A stretch of DNA of 64,000 nt from Pandoraea anhela (GTDB lineage Bacteria; Pseudomonadota; Gammaproteobacteria; Burkholderiales; Burkholderiaceae). The stretch is from assembly GCF_902459655.1 (NCBI RefSeq), contig NZ_CABPSB010000002.1, positions 62,001-126,000 of the forward strand. Direction: 5' to 3'. Below the pieces are notes generated by a model. The model did no database searches, was not told the origin of the DNA, and saw only the letters and a program-made list of their open reading frames with translations. Shown here piece by piece: positions 46,818 through 55,836 of the stretch. Position 1 is the first letter of the stretch, and the number at the start of each line of letters is the position of its first letter. The position numbers were made by a program, and so were the translations under genes.

Positions 46818-49061
46818 ATGCCCCACATGCCGCACCACCACCGCGCGTTTGTCGCCACGCCCCGTTACACGCTGTCACACACCGCCGACACCCATCGGCA
46901 TGCGCATGAGTTTCCCCATCGTTTTCGTGGCTCGCGCGCCACGCAACGCGCGAATTCCGTCAGCGCGCGCAGCACGCCACGCCGCTCGCAACACGCCCGG
47001 CATGTTGCCGACCATGCCCCGCAGCGCACGACCGTATGGCCCGCTATCCTCGCGCTCGCCGTGGTCTCGAACCTCGTCGCTCCCACGCTCGCATCGCCCG
47101 CGGCACGGTCAGCCTCCTCATCGCCATCAGCACGGTTTCGACGCCCGGACACCCCGGACGTCACCACACAACGCAGCGTCGGGGACGACGTCAGGATCGT
47201 GCCGGTGCGGCGCATCGCCATCAAGACCGATTACCCGTTGCCGGATCTGATGAGAGCGATCGGGTCGGCGGGTGCGCCGTTCCGCCATCTCGGGCAGTCG
47301 ATCGACGACTTGCACTTCGCCGTCAGCGCAGAGGCGATCGACAAAGACACGCTGGCCACGATGCAGCGCGTGGGCGACTTCGTGGATCTGGTCACGGGCC
47401 TCGTGCCGTCCGTGCAGCGACTGCGCATTCCGGGATACGCCGCGGATCTGGCTGCGGACGCCGCACAGGGACAGGTGCCGGCGGCCGAACGCATCGCGTC
47501 CCTGATCCAGATGAGCGATCCGCGTTCGCTCGGTCTGCCGGATTCCATGCACGCCGGCGTCGCGCCCCGCGATACGGCGACGGGAAAAGCGTTCCCGCCA
47601 GCGCCGGCTTGGGATCACGGCCTTGTCGAAGCGCCACCCGCGCCTGCCGACGCGGTTGCCCTCAGCGAGCCCGACGGCAGTCATGCCGGGCATGCTGACC
47701 CCGCAGACGCGCCCGACACCCCCGCCGACGGCGGCGTTGCCGACGCGGTACCGGACACCGCTCACGACACACGCGCCGCGCCGCCGGCAACGTCCGCGCG
47801 CCCCCGATACATCGAGGGAGAGCGCGAATTCCTCGCGGGTTACGCGCAGCACCTGCCACCGGCATCGCGCCCACCCGAGTCGCACAGCCGACTCATTCTC
47901 GTCGATGGTCATCACTATCTGCGCGGTGAGGCCGGCGATTACCGCGTGACGCGCGCAACCGGCGCGCCGGCAATGTCCGGCGTCGAGCACTGGCTTGTCG
48001 ACGCGCCGCGCGGCAGCCGCGCACAGGTCCCTGTGACGTACGACCCGCGAACCGGCACGTGGCGTGCGGAGCGCGCATTGCGCCTGTGCGGCGGCGGTTG
48101 CGGCCCGAGCCGCGAGTCCACCCCCGACAGCGTCGGCATGAGTCTGAATCAGGTCGCAGACGCGATCCGTCACATCAAGCATCCGCAGATCAGGAAAGCC
48201 ATCCTGCTCGCGTACGACGACCTCAGTCGCATGCATCTGATGCGCACCAACCGGGAAGACCTGCGCGCGATGCGCGACAACTCGATTGTCGAACACCGCC
48301 GGGTGCTGGTGCCCCAACTCATGCGTCTCGATCCCCATGCAACGCTGTTCGAGCAACAGCGCGAAGCGGCGACCATCACGACCATCCATTACGACAACTA
48401 CGCCGAGACCGGCTTCTACACGCTCAGCCCCGAAGCGTTCTGTCAGGAGAATGCCGAAATCCTTTTCCACTACCTCCTGACACGTGGCGTGCCCTCGCAT
48501 CACATCCGCATGATTACGGTGCGGCCGCAGGGGCATCCGCCACACGTCATGGTGCTGTACACGGAGTCCGATCAGTTCATCGATCTGTTGGAACTGAACA
48601 CGCCGCAGCCGCCGGTGGTCGGACACGTCGACGGTATCAACGGGGAGAAATTCACGGCGGCCGTGTTCCTGACGCGAGACTCCACCGTTCTGCTCGATCC
48701 GTGGAGCAGGGTCAAAGCGTCGTCGTTCAGGAGCGCCGACGACATCGAGGAGCTGATGGGCATGCTCGATGTCGCGCTCGCCGACGCCGGGCACCGGCAA
48801 GGCAATCCGTTCGTCGTGTCTGTCACCCGCCCCTATCCGGCGCCGCGCGAGCGGGTTCACCTCGTCAGGCAGAGCATCGCGAGCTTGCGAAAGGCGGCGA
48901 AAACGCAGGCGATGGCCGCGCAGGCAGGCTCAGCGGAATCGGGACACGTGGCCGCTGAATCCTCTGCATCTGCCGAATCTGCCGACTCCGCCGAATCCAC
49001 CGATCGCCGGGACGACGCACCTTCGTCGTCATCCGACGACACCATAGGTCCCTCCGTTTGA
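46818..49061 (+). CDS. Array paralogue A: putative exported Cys-His-Asp enzyme
   Basis: A 747-residue protein of a family I do not recognise. It has a His/Arg-rich N-terminus (1-70), one hydrophobic segment at about 72-92 ('TVWPAILALAVVSNLVAP'), module 1 (about 130-235, 'IAIKTDYPLPDLMRAIGS'), an Ala/Pro/Asp linker, and module 2 from about 330: 'VDGHHYLRGEAGDYR', 'QVPVTYDPRTGTWRAE', 'LRLCGGGCGPSR'. The C-terminal domain has C542 ('EAFCQENAEILFHYLL'), H576 ('PPHVMVLYTES') and D627 ('STVLLDPWSR'), a plausible papain/transglutaminase-like triad. A Ser/Ala/Glu tail ends it. The start has CCGGAGG eight bases upstream. Confidence 0.82.
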   Translation: MPHMPHHHRAFVATPRYTLSHTADTHRHAHEFPHRFRGSRATQRANSVSARSTPRRSQHARHVADHAPQRTTVWPAILALAVVSNLVAPTLASPAARSASSSPSARFRRPDTPDVTTQRSVGDDVRIVPVRRIAIKTDYPLPDLMRAIGSAGAPFRHLGQSIDDLHFAVSAEAIDKDTLATMQRVGDFVDLVTGLVPSVQRLRIPGYAADLAADAAQGQVPAAERIASLIQMSDPRSLGLPDSMHAGVAPRDTATGKAFPPAPAWDHGLVEAPPAPADAVALSEPDGSHAGHADPADAPDTPADGGVADAVPDTAHDTRAAPPATSARPRYIEGEREFLAGYAQHLPPASRPPESHSRLILVDGHHYLRGEAGDYRVTRATGAPAMSGVEHWLVDAPRGSRAQVPVTYDPRTGTWRAERALRLCGGGCGPSRESTPDSVGMSLNQVADAIRHIKHPQIRKAILLAYDDLSRMHLMRTNREDLRAMRDNSIVEHRRVLVPQLMRLDPHATLFEQQREAATITTIHYDNYAETGFYTLSPEAFCQENAEILFHYLLTRGVPSHHIRMITVRPQGHPPHVMVLYTESDQFIDLLELNTPQPPVVGHVDGINGEKFTAAVFLTRDSTVLLDPWSRVKASSFRSADDIEELMGMLDVALADAGHRQGNPFVVSVTRPYPAPRERVHLVRQSIASLRKAAKTQAMAAQAGSAESGHVAAESSASAESADSAESTDRRDDAPSSSSDDTIGPSV

Positions 49062-49232
49062 TGGCCAACCCGCCAAGCGACGACAGGCGAGCGGCCACAA
49101 AACGACAATCGCTCTGACCGATACGCAAGCCCGCTGCATCGCAGCGATGGCAGTCTTCTCATCCCGGGCCACAGGAACACCCGCGTTTGCACCGCGCCGC
49201 GTTCCGTGGTCCCCACTTCGGGAGAAGGCGCC

Positions 49233-51173
49233 ATGCCGCACGTCTCGTATCACAGCATTCGGCACACCACGCCGCACTACGGGTTGTCACACGCGCGACA
49301 GCGTCGCGAGCCGTCCGCCGGCGGGCCGGACGGATTCACCGGCACGTTTCGACGTGCAGGCCGCCGGATCGATATCCCGCATGCCTCTCATCGCGACGCC
49401 GGACGATCCCGGCGTACCCGCGGCAACGCGAATGCGACGCGACCCGGTGGCGGATGGTCGGCAGCACTCACCATTCTGCTCGTCGCCAATCTCGCGGCGC
49501 CGGCGGCCGGTGCGATTCCCCGACGCAATCTGGTCGCCGATCCCAACGACGAGGACTACTCGCTGCCTCACATTGCGCCGCTCGCCACGCACGCGCGGCC
49601 AGACGCCCATGCCATCGCGTCTTCGAGCACCACGCCCGCGTCGGAAGACGTCGATATCCGTCCCGTCGAGTACACGCGCTTTCGTTCCGATTACACGTTG
49701 ATGGACATGCTGCGAATCGTGGCGGCATCGCGCTCACCGTTCGAGAAATTCGGCGAGTCGCTAAGCGACGCCTACGCAGTCTTCACCGGCGACGCGCCCG
49801 CGCCGCAAACCCGGCGTGCCATTGCGCGCAGCGGCAGGATGCTCGACATCGGCACGGGGCTCGTGCCCCAGGTCCGCATGTCCCGGCTGCCGGGCGACAT
49901 CTCGCATGTGGCCGTCGAACAGGTCGAAGGACGTGCGCCGGGGGCCGACGACATTTCAACGCTGATGCAGGTCCTCGACCCGCGCACATGGCGCGCCGAT
50001 AGGCCGACGGAATCCGTCGTGATACCTGTCGCGCCCGAGGCGCGGCAACCTCCGGGCGACATGCGCTCCGAGGCCGGGATCGACCGGATGCCGGCCGAAA
50101 TTCCGCGCCAGCCCGACGACACCGTGCCGGTCGAAACAATGGTTCATCTCGCGACGGACAACGCCGCGCACGACGCGGAGAATGAAGCGCCGGATGAAGC
50201 GGAGAATGGCATCGCCAACCCCGCAACGAACGACACGCCGTCAGTCGCCCGGGTGCCAGAGATCGACGCGATCGCACGCATCCCGCGCATTACTGGCGAA
50301 CACGACCATCTCGCCGGCTACGCGCAACCGATCCCCGCTGAACGACCGTCTGCCGATGCGGATTCGCAGGACGCCATTCAGGCGGCATTCGGCAATCTGA
50401 GCAGCTTGCGGCTGCTGCGCGGCAACCGCGCGGATCTGCGTGCCTCGCGCGATTACTCGATCGTCGGCCATCGTGCAGCGCTACGCAAAGCGATGCGTAA
50501 CATCGACCGCGACGCACCCTTGCTGCAACAACAACAACAGCAAGTCGCCGCCGCCACGGCAATGTACTACTCCGACAATCCGCAGGCCGAGGCCTTCTGT
50601 CAGGAAAACGCCGAGATCCTGTTCCATCTGCTGCTGGAAAGCGGCGTGCCCGAAGACCGCATTCGCATGATCACCTTCCAGCCGCAGCATCGCCCGGCGC
50701 ACGTGATGGTGCTGTACACGGAGTCGGAAACGTTCATCGACATGCTGCACGTCGCCACCCCGCAGCCACTGATTTACGGGCGCCCCGACGGCATCGGCGA
50801 CCGCATGTTTTCGCGCGCCATCTTCCTCACCCGCGACACGACATTGCTGCTCGATCCGTGGAGCCGGACGAAGGCCACCGGATTCGCGGGAACGAGCACC
50901 GATCGCGACGTGCAGCAACGGCTCAATCGTGTGCTGGGCGCACTCGGGCATCGCGATGGACATCCTTTCGTCGTCTCGATCACCCGTCCGTTCGGCACGC
51001 ACGCGCCCGGCTCGCGTCTGCGCAGCACCAGCAGCTCGGGCAGTCCCGGCAGTCCGGTGAGCCTCGGTAGCGAGAGCAACGGCAGCGTCTTCGATCCGCC
51101 GACGCCGCAAGACCCGGACGCCGGCCCGGACCTGACGTCATCGTCCGACGACACGCCGGAAGACGGCTTCTGA
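49233..51173 (+). CDS. Array paralogue B: same family, internal module deleted
   Basis: A 646-residue member of the array. The N-terminus 'MPHVSYHSIRHTTPHYGLSH', the hydrophobic segment (about 75-95, 'WSAALTILLVANLAAP') and module 1 ('RSDYTLMDMLRIVAASRSPF') match its neighbours. After 'HLAGYAQPIPAERP' it jumps straight to 'DAIQAAFGNLSSLRLLRGN', so about 100 residues with the HYLRGEAGYYR, YDP-TG-W and CGGGCG motifs are missing, in frame. The triad is intact: C456, H490, D541. The Ser/Asp tail ends 'SSSDDTPEDGF'. The ribosome-binding site is GGGAGAAGG. Confidence 0.82.
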   Translation: MPHVSYHSIRHTTPHYGLSHARQRREPSAGGPDGFTGTFRRAGRRIDIPHASHRDAGRSRRTRGNANATRPGGGWSAALTILLVANLAAPAAGAIPRRNLVADPNDEDYSLPHIAPLATHARPDAHAIASSSTTPASEDVDIRPVEYTRFRSDYTLMDMLRIVAASRSPFEKFGESLSDAYAVFTGDAPAPQTRRAIARSGRMLDIGTGLVPQVRMSRLPGDISHVAVEQVEGRAPGADDISTLMQVLDPRTWRADRPTESVVIPVAPEARQPPGDMRSEAGIDRMPAEIPRQPDDTVPVETMVHLATDNAAHDAENEAPDEAENGIANPATNDTPSVARVPEIDAIARIPRITGEHDHLAGYAQPIPAERPSADADSQDAIQAAFGNLSSLRLLRGNRADLRASRDYSIVGHRAALRKAMRNIDRDAPLLQQQQQQVAAATAMYYSDNPQAEAFCQENAEILFHLLLESGVPEDRIRMITFQPQHRPAHVMVLYTESETFIDMLHVATPQPLIYGRPDGIGDRMFSRAIFLTRDTTLLLDPWSRTKATGFAGTSTDRDVQQRLNRVLGALGHRDGHPFVVSITRPFGTHAPGSRLRSTSSSGSPGSPVSLGSESNGSVFDPPTPQDPDAGPDLTSSSDDTPEDGF

Positions 51174-51285
51174 AGTCTCCACGACGCCTCGACTTCGCCC
51201 CGCCTGCGCCTCGATGCGGCGCGCGGGGAAGCTCCCTCGCCACCCGGCCTCACCGCTGCATCGGCGATTCTCCGGAGACGTTTCC

Positions 51286-53520
51286 ATGCCATACGCTTCA
51301 CATTGCCGTGCGATCCCTGCCACGCCACGCTACGGCATGACGCCGTGCGCCCAGACCACGTCTGCGCTCTTACGCGCCAGTCCCGGTCTGGCGCATTCGT
51401 TTCGTCGTGCACGGACTGCACGTACCACATCCACCGCATGCACCGCCCACACCCCGCAAATCGCCACGGAGCGTCAGCCACCGAGCGCAACGCGCCATCG
51501 ACAGGACACGGGGCCGTCACGTCGGGCCCAGGCGGTGTGGCCCGCTGCGTTCGCAGTGCTCCTCGTCGCCAATATGATGCCGCCGGCAGGTAGCGGCCTG
51601 CCCCGGGGCGTGCTCCGGCAGTCGCCCGATGTCATCGACACGGCGCCGGGATTCGACGCGAGCCAGACACACGCGAACGCGCCCAGCGTCAACGTGTCGT
51701 GGAAAAGCGGCGCCGGGGACGTCGTTGCGATTCACCCCGTGGAAAACCGCGTCATCAAAACCGATTACACCCTCTCGGAGTTCCTCTCCGCCGTCGCCGC
51801 TTCCAGTGCGCCGTTTCAGAACGCCGGCGATGCCCTGCTTCAGATGTACTCGTTAGTGACCGGCGAGACGGTGGACACCGACACGTACAAGACACTCGAA
51901 CAATGGACCGAAGCGCTCGACTTCGCGACCGGACTGATCCCGGACGTCGGTCTGACGCGCATGCCCGGCGAGGCGGCCGGCATCGCAGCCGACCGGATCG
52001 AAGGCCGCGAGACGAGCGTCGAGCGTCTGGCCGCCATGGTGCAGTCTGCCGACGCCCGTAACTGGAAGAGCCGCGGAATCGTGCAGGCGCGTCCCGACTT
52101 CCGCGAGATGTACAAGCAACGCTATCCGGAGCGCTTCGCTGCGCGGAAGAAAGCGGCGCGCGAGCCTGCCGACCCGCAACGCGAGCCCCTCGCGACAAAG
52201 CCGGAAGGCGCGATCGCGACTGTCGACAATCCGGGCGGCGTCGCGCACTCGTCGCGTGCGACAAACGTCGCGCCGCCGGCGCTGCCGACCGGGTGGCACA
52301 TCGAGGGCGAACACGAGCATCTGAACGGCTATGCGCAAACGCTGCCGCAAGACCGGCTGCCCGCCGGGCACACCGACCGTCTGGTCATGGTCGACGGATC
52401 GCATTACCTCAGAGGTGAGGCGGGCTATTACCGGGCCATGCGCGGGCGAAGCATCGATCATTGGCTCGTCCTGGCGCCACGCGGGAGCGGCCACGCCGCG
52501 CAAGTACCGGTCATTTACGACCCTGTCACCGGCAATTGGCACGCGGAAAAGCCGTTGCGGCTTTGTGGCGGCGGCTGCGGATCGAGCCGCGAAGGCACGC
52601 CGGACAGCATCGCCATGGACCGCGACAAGATCATCGACGCGCTCGCGCATTTGCGTGACGACAACGTGCGCGAAGGCATCCGCTACGCGTTCAACGACCT
52701 CAGCCTGCTGCATCTGATCCGCAGCAATCGCCCCGATCTGCATAGTCTGCGCGACAACTCGATCATCGATCACCGCGCGGCGTTGCGCGCCTCGATGAAG
52801 CGCATCAGGCGCAACGTGCCGCTGATCAAGCAGCAGGAAGAGGCCTCATTGATCACGACGATGCATTACTACTGGAATCACTACGGGGAAGCGTTCTGCC
52901 AGGAAAACTCGGAGATCCTCTTTCACTATCTGCTCGCGAACCGTATTCCTCCCGATCGCATTCGCATGATCACCGTCCAACCGAAGAACCGGCCGCCGCA
53001 TGTGCTGGTGCTTTACACGGAGTCGGAACGTCTCATCGGTCTGCTAGAAGCGGCCACGCCGCAACCACCGCTGAACTTCGAACCCGACGGCATCAACGAC
53101 ATGCTGTTCGCGCGCGAGGTCTATGAGTCTCGCGATTCGACCGTACTGCTCGACCCATGGAGCCGCGCGCGCGCCACCGCCTTCGTGAACGCCAATCATG
53201 CGGTCGATCTGGTCGACACGCTCGACGCCGCCTTCGCGGACATCGGCCATCGGCCCGGCAGCATGTATCGGGTCTCCATCACGCGCCCGCTCGGCACGCG
53301 TCGGGAGAGTGCGACCAGCCTGGGCAGCACGGGCAGCAGCCGAAGCGGGAGCAGTGTCGGCCTGTCCAGCGGTACGAGTAGCACGAGCGGCACAAGCGGC
53401 ACGAGTGGATCAAGCGGCTCGACCAGTTTGGGCAGTGCGTCGGCGCACATGCCGGGCCCGGCGAGCGCTTCGAAGTCCGGCGGCGTTGCGGGCAACTCCG
53501 GTACGGGCGTGATGGTGTAA
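51286..53520 (+). CDS. Array paralogue C: putative exported Cys-His-Asp enzyme
   Basis: A 744-residue member. It has a basic N-terminus with the hydrophobic segment at about 83-103 ('AVWPAAFAVLLVANMMPP'), module 1 ('RVIKTDYTLSEFLSAVAASS'), module 2 with 'VDGSHYLRGEAGYYR', 'YDPVTGNWHAE' and 'LRLCGGGCGSSREGTPDSI', then the C-terminal domain with C538 ('EAFCQENSEILFHYLL'), H572 ('RPPHVLVLYTES') and D623 ('STVLLDPWSR'). A long Ser/Gly/Thr tail follows. It starts 112 bases after paralogue B with CCGGAGACG before the ATG. Function unknown; export and hydrolase activity are inferences. Confidence 0.83.
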   Translation: MPYASHCRAIPATPRYGMTPCAQTTSALLRASPGLAHSFRRARTARTTSTACTAHTPQIATERQPPSATRHRQDTGPSRRAQAVWPAAFAVLLVANMMPPAGSGLPRGVLRQSPDVIDTAPGFDASQTHANAPSVNVSWKSGAGDVVAIHPVENRVIKTDYTLSEFLSAVAASSAPFQNAGDALLQMYSLVTGETVDTDTYKTLEQWTEALDFATGLIPDVGLTRMPGEAAGIAADRIEGRETSVERLAAMVQSADARNWKSRGIVQARPDFREMYKQRYPERFAARKKAAREPADPQREPLATKPEGAIATVDNPGGVAHSSRATNVAPPALPTGWHIEGEHEHLNGYAQTLPQDRLPAGHTDRLVMVDGSHYLRGEAGYYRAMRGRSIDHWLVLAPRGSGHAAQVPVIYDPVTGNWHAEKPLRLCGGGCGSSREGTPDSIAMDRDKIIDALAHLRDDNVREGIRYAFNDLSLLHLIRSNRPDLHSLRDNSIIDHRAALRASMKRIRRNVPLIKQQEEASLITTMHYYWNHYGEAFCQENSEILFHYLLANRIPPDRIRMITVQPKNRPPHVLVLYTESERLIGLLEAATPQPPLNFEPDGINDMLFAREVYESRDSTVLLDPWSRARATAFVNANHAVDLVDTLDAAFADIGHRPGSMYRVSITRPLGTRRESATSLGSTGSSRSGSSVGLSSGTSSTSGTSGTSGSSGSTSLGSASAHMPGPASASKSGGVAGNSGTGVMV

Positions 53521-53578
53521 CCGCCCGGCACCCGCCGACATCCGTCGTCCATGCAGCTTTTCCTTCGGAGATATCGCC

Positions 53579-55795
53579 ATGCCATTGACCGCCCATCGTC
53601 GCGCCATCCACATGCCGGCGTGTTACGGCGCACCGCACGCCTCGCCGTCTCCCGCCTCTCATCAACGACACGCCCGCGCGCTTGAACGTCCATTGTCAGG
53701 CGCACCGCTCAACACATGCCCCGACACATTCCCCGTCACATTCCGCAGCGCGCGCCCGGCGCACGCCACGCGCGACGCCATCGCTGCGTCGCGGGCGCCC
53801 ACTTCCCGCCCGCGACGCAGCGACACCGTCTGGCCTGCGGCCTTCGCGCTCCTGCTCGTGGCGAACTTCGTCACGCCCGCCTCGGCGGCGGTGCCGCGAG
53901 ATTTGCGCCATCGCCCCACCCCCTCGCAAACGCCCGCGCGAAACGACGACGTCCCGGGTGCGTCCGCATGGGAGGCGGTCCATGTCGAGCCCGTCAAAAC
54001 ACCGGCGATCAAATCTCAGTACGCGCCGATCGACTTGCTGCGCGCCGTGGCCGCCGCACGCGCCCCCTTTTCCAGCACGAGCGAGTCGATCTCGGACGCC
54101 TACACGCTCCTCACAGGGCACGAAGTCTCACCCGAGGTGCGCAAGACGGTGAAAGACTGGGCGTCCGCCATCGACATCACGACGGGTTTCATTCCGGAAG
54201 TCCAATGGCTGCGCCTGCCTGCGGAGATTTCCGACGCCACGGCCGATCGCCTCGAAGGCAAACCCCCGTCCCCCGAGCGGCTGATCGGACTGGTGCAGTT
54301 TGCGTCACCCCGCAGCAGCAGCAGCAGCAGCAGCAGCGGTGGCGGTGGCGGTGGCACCCCGACGACGTCTCACGAGACCCCGTTGCAGCCGCCCGTCGCC
54401 CACGAGGGACCTTTGTCGGGCGTGTCGGGCGTGTCGGACATGTCGGACTTGTCGGCCTTGCCAGCCCCCTGGCCCATCCCGAACGAGGATCTCGGCATCG
54501 TGAGCGTGCCCGACAACCTGTCGAGCGGAGAACCGCCGGTGAGCCGTTTCGCGATACAGGGAGAATTCGAGCAACTAGACGGTTACGAGCAACGCTTCTC
54601 TGAGGCGGAATTACCGGCAGCGAAGGCCACGCGTCTGGTCATCGTCAACGGGCATCACTACCTGCGCGGCGAAGCCGGTTACTACCGGGCGACGCCAGGC
54701 GTCAGCGCCGATCACTGGCTCATCGACGCGCCACGTCACACGCGTGCGCAAGTGCCCGTCACTTATGATCCGGCGACCGGCGAATGGCGGGCGCATGAAC
54801 CGTTGCGCATGTGCGGCGGTGGATGCGGATCGAGCCGTCCGATGACGCCCGACAGCATCGCCGGGAGCTACCACGACATCTTCGCGGCAACGCGTCATCT
54901 GCCCGATGAATCGGCGCAGGAGGCCATTCAGAACGCATTCGCCGATCTCGGCAGGCTCCATCTCGTGCGCTCGAACCGTCCCGACCTTCGCGCTCTGCGC
55001 GATCACTCCATCGTCGATCACCGGGCCGCGCTGCGCACTGCGATGAAGGACATCGACCGTCGCATGCCGCTGGTCAAGCAGCAGCGTCTGACCTCGGAGG
55101 TGACGGCGCGTTACTACTATTCGCATCCCTCGGCGGAAGCGTTCTGTCAGGAGAATGCGGAGGTCCTGTTCTACTTCCTGCTGCAAGACGGCATCGATAG
55201 CAATCAGCTCAGGATGATCACCGTGCAGCCGAAGAACCGATCGCCTCACGTCATGGTGCTCTACACGGAGTCGCACCGGTTTGTCGAAATGCTCGACGCA
55301 TCGACGCCGCAACCCCGGGTCAGTCTGCGTCAGGACGGCATCTCGTCGTCGCAGTTCGCATGGGCGGCATACATGACCCGCGATACGACGCTGTTGCTCG
55401 ACCCGTGGAGTCGCAACAAGGCCATCTCGTTCGCGCGTGCCGACAGTCCGCAGGATGCCGTCGATATTCTCGACAGTGCGTTCTCCGATATCGGTCATCG
55501 GACCGGCAGCCCATACACCGTGTCGGTCACGCGTCCGCTTGCGGTGCGCAAGGGCCCGCTGAGCAGCCAGAGCAGCCTCGGCAGTCTGGGGAGCGCCGCA
55601 AGCTCGGGGATGTCGGACGCCTCGGGAACATCGGGCATGTCGGGTACGGCCACCGTGTCGGTGTCCAGTTCTGGATCGAGCATGACGTTCGACATGGGGC
55701 ACGAAGCACGCCGTCACACCCATCCCGACACATCGTGGCGGCCGCCGCGTCCCCCGCCGCAGTCTCCGGCAGTCCCGGAAAACCCGACAACCTGA
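53579..55795 (+). CDS. Array paralogue D: putative exported Cys-His-Asp enzyme
   Basis: A 738-residue member. The hydrophobic segment at about 83-103 ends in an Ala-x-Ala cleavage-like site ('LLLVANFVTPASAAVPRD'). Module 1 is 'AIKSQYAPIDLLRAVAAARA'; module 2 has 'VNGHHYLRGEAGYYR', 'TYDPATGEWRAHEPLRMCGG' and the GGGCG block. The triad is C523 ('EAFCQENAEVLFYFLL'), H557 ('SPHVMVLYTES') and D608 ('LLLDPWSR'). The linker carries Ser8-Gly6 coded by AGC and GGTGGC microsatellites (54314-54355). It starts 58 bases after paralogue C with TTCGGAGA before the ATG. Confidence 0.83.
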   Translation: MPLTAHRRAIHMPACYGAPHASPSPASHQRHARALERPLSGAPLNTCPDTFPVTFRSARPAHATRDAIAASRAPTSRPRRSDTVWPAAFALLLVANFVTPASAAVPRDLRHRPTPSQTPARNDDVPGASAWEAVHVEPVKTPAIKSQYAPIDLLRAVAAARAPFSSTSESISDAYTLLTGHEVSPEVRKTVKDWASAIDITTGFIPEVQWLRLPAEISDATADRLEGKPPSPERLIGLVQFASPRSSSSSSSSGGGGGGTPTTSHETPLQPPVAHEGPLSGVSGVSDMSDLSALPAPWPIPNEDLGIVSVPDNLSSGEPPVSRFAIQGEFEQLDGYEQRFSEAELPAAKATRLVIVNGHHYLRGEAGYYRATPGVSADHWLIDAPRHTRAQVPVTYDPATGEWRAHEPLRMCGGGCGSSRPMTPDSIAGSYHDIFAATRHLPDESAQEAIQNAFADLGRLHLVRSNRPDLRALRDHSIVDHRAALRTAMKDIDRRMPLVKQQRLTSEVTARYYYSHPSAEAFCQENAEVLFYFLLQDGIDSNQLRMITVQPKNRSPHVMVLYTESHRFVEMLDASTPQPRVSLRQDGISSSQFAWAAYMTRDTTLLLDPWSRNKAISFARADSPQDAVDILDSAFSDIGHRTGSPYTVSVTRPLAVRKGPLSSQSSLGSLGSAASSGMSDASGTSGMSGTATVSVSSSGSSMTFDMGHEARRHTHPDTSWRPPRPPPQSPAVPENPTT
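54314..54355 (+). repeat. In-frame AGC and GGTGGC microsatellites in paralogue D
   Basis: Eight AGC triplets followed by three GGTGGC units, coding a Ser8-Gly6 linker. A second in-frame imperfect 9-bp array (GTGTCGGGC type) lies close by at about 54418-54450. Confidence 0.88.
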
Positions 55796-55836
55796 CGCCT
55801 CGCGCGCGTCGCCATCTTTCCTTCGGAGACGTTGTC

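Noticed and set aside
47127-48860. A long minus-strand frame within array paralogue A, and similar frames opposite the other copies
   Set aside because: Opposite-strand frames recur only because the paralogues are similar; they lack ribosome-binding sites and domain pattern.
55360-55836. Upstream extension of paralogue E into paralogue D
   Set aside because: The frame is open by chance; the conserved ribosome-binding site and shared N-terminus fix the start at 55837.
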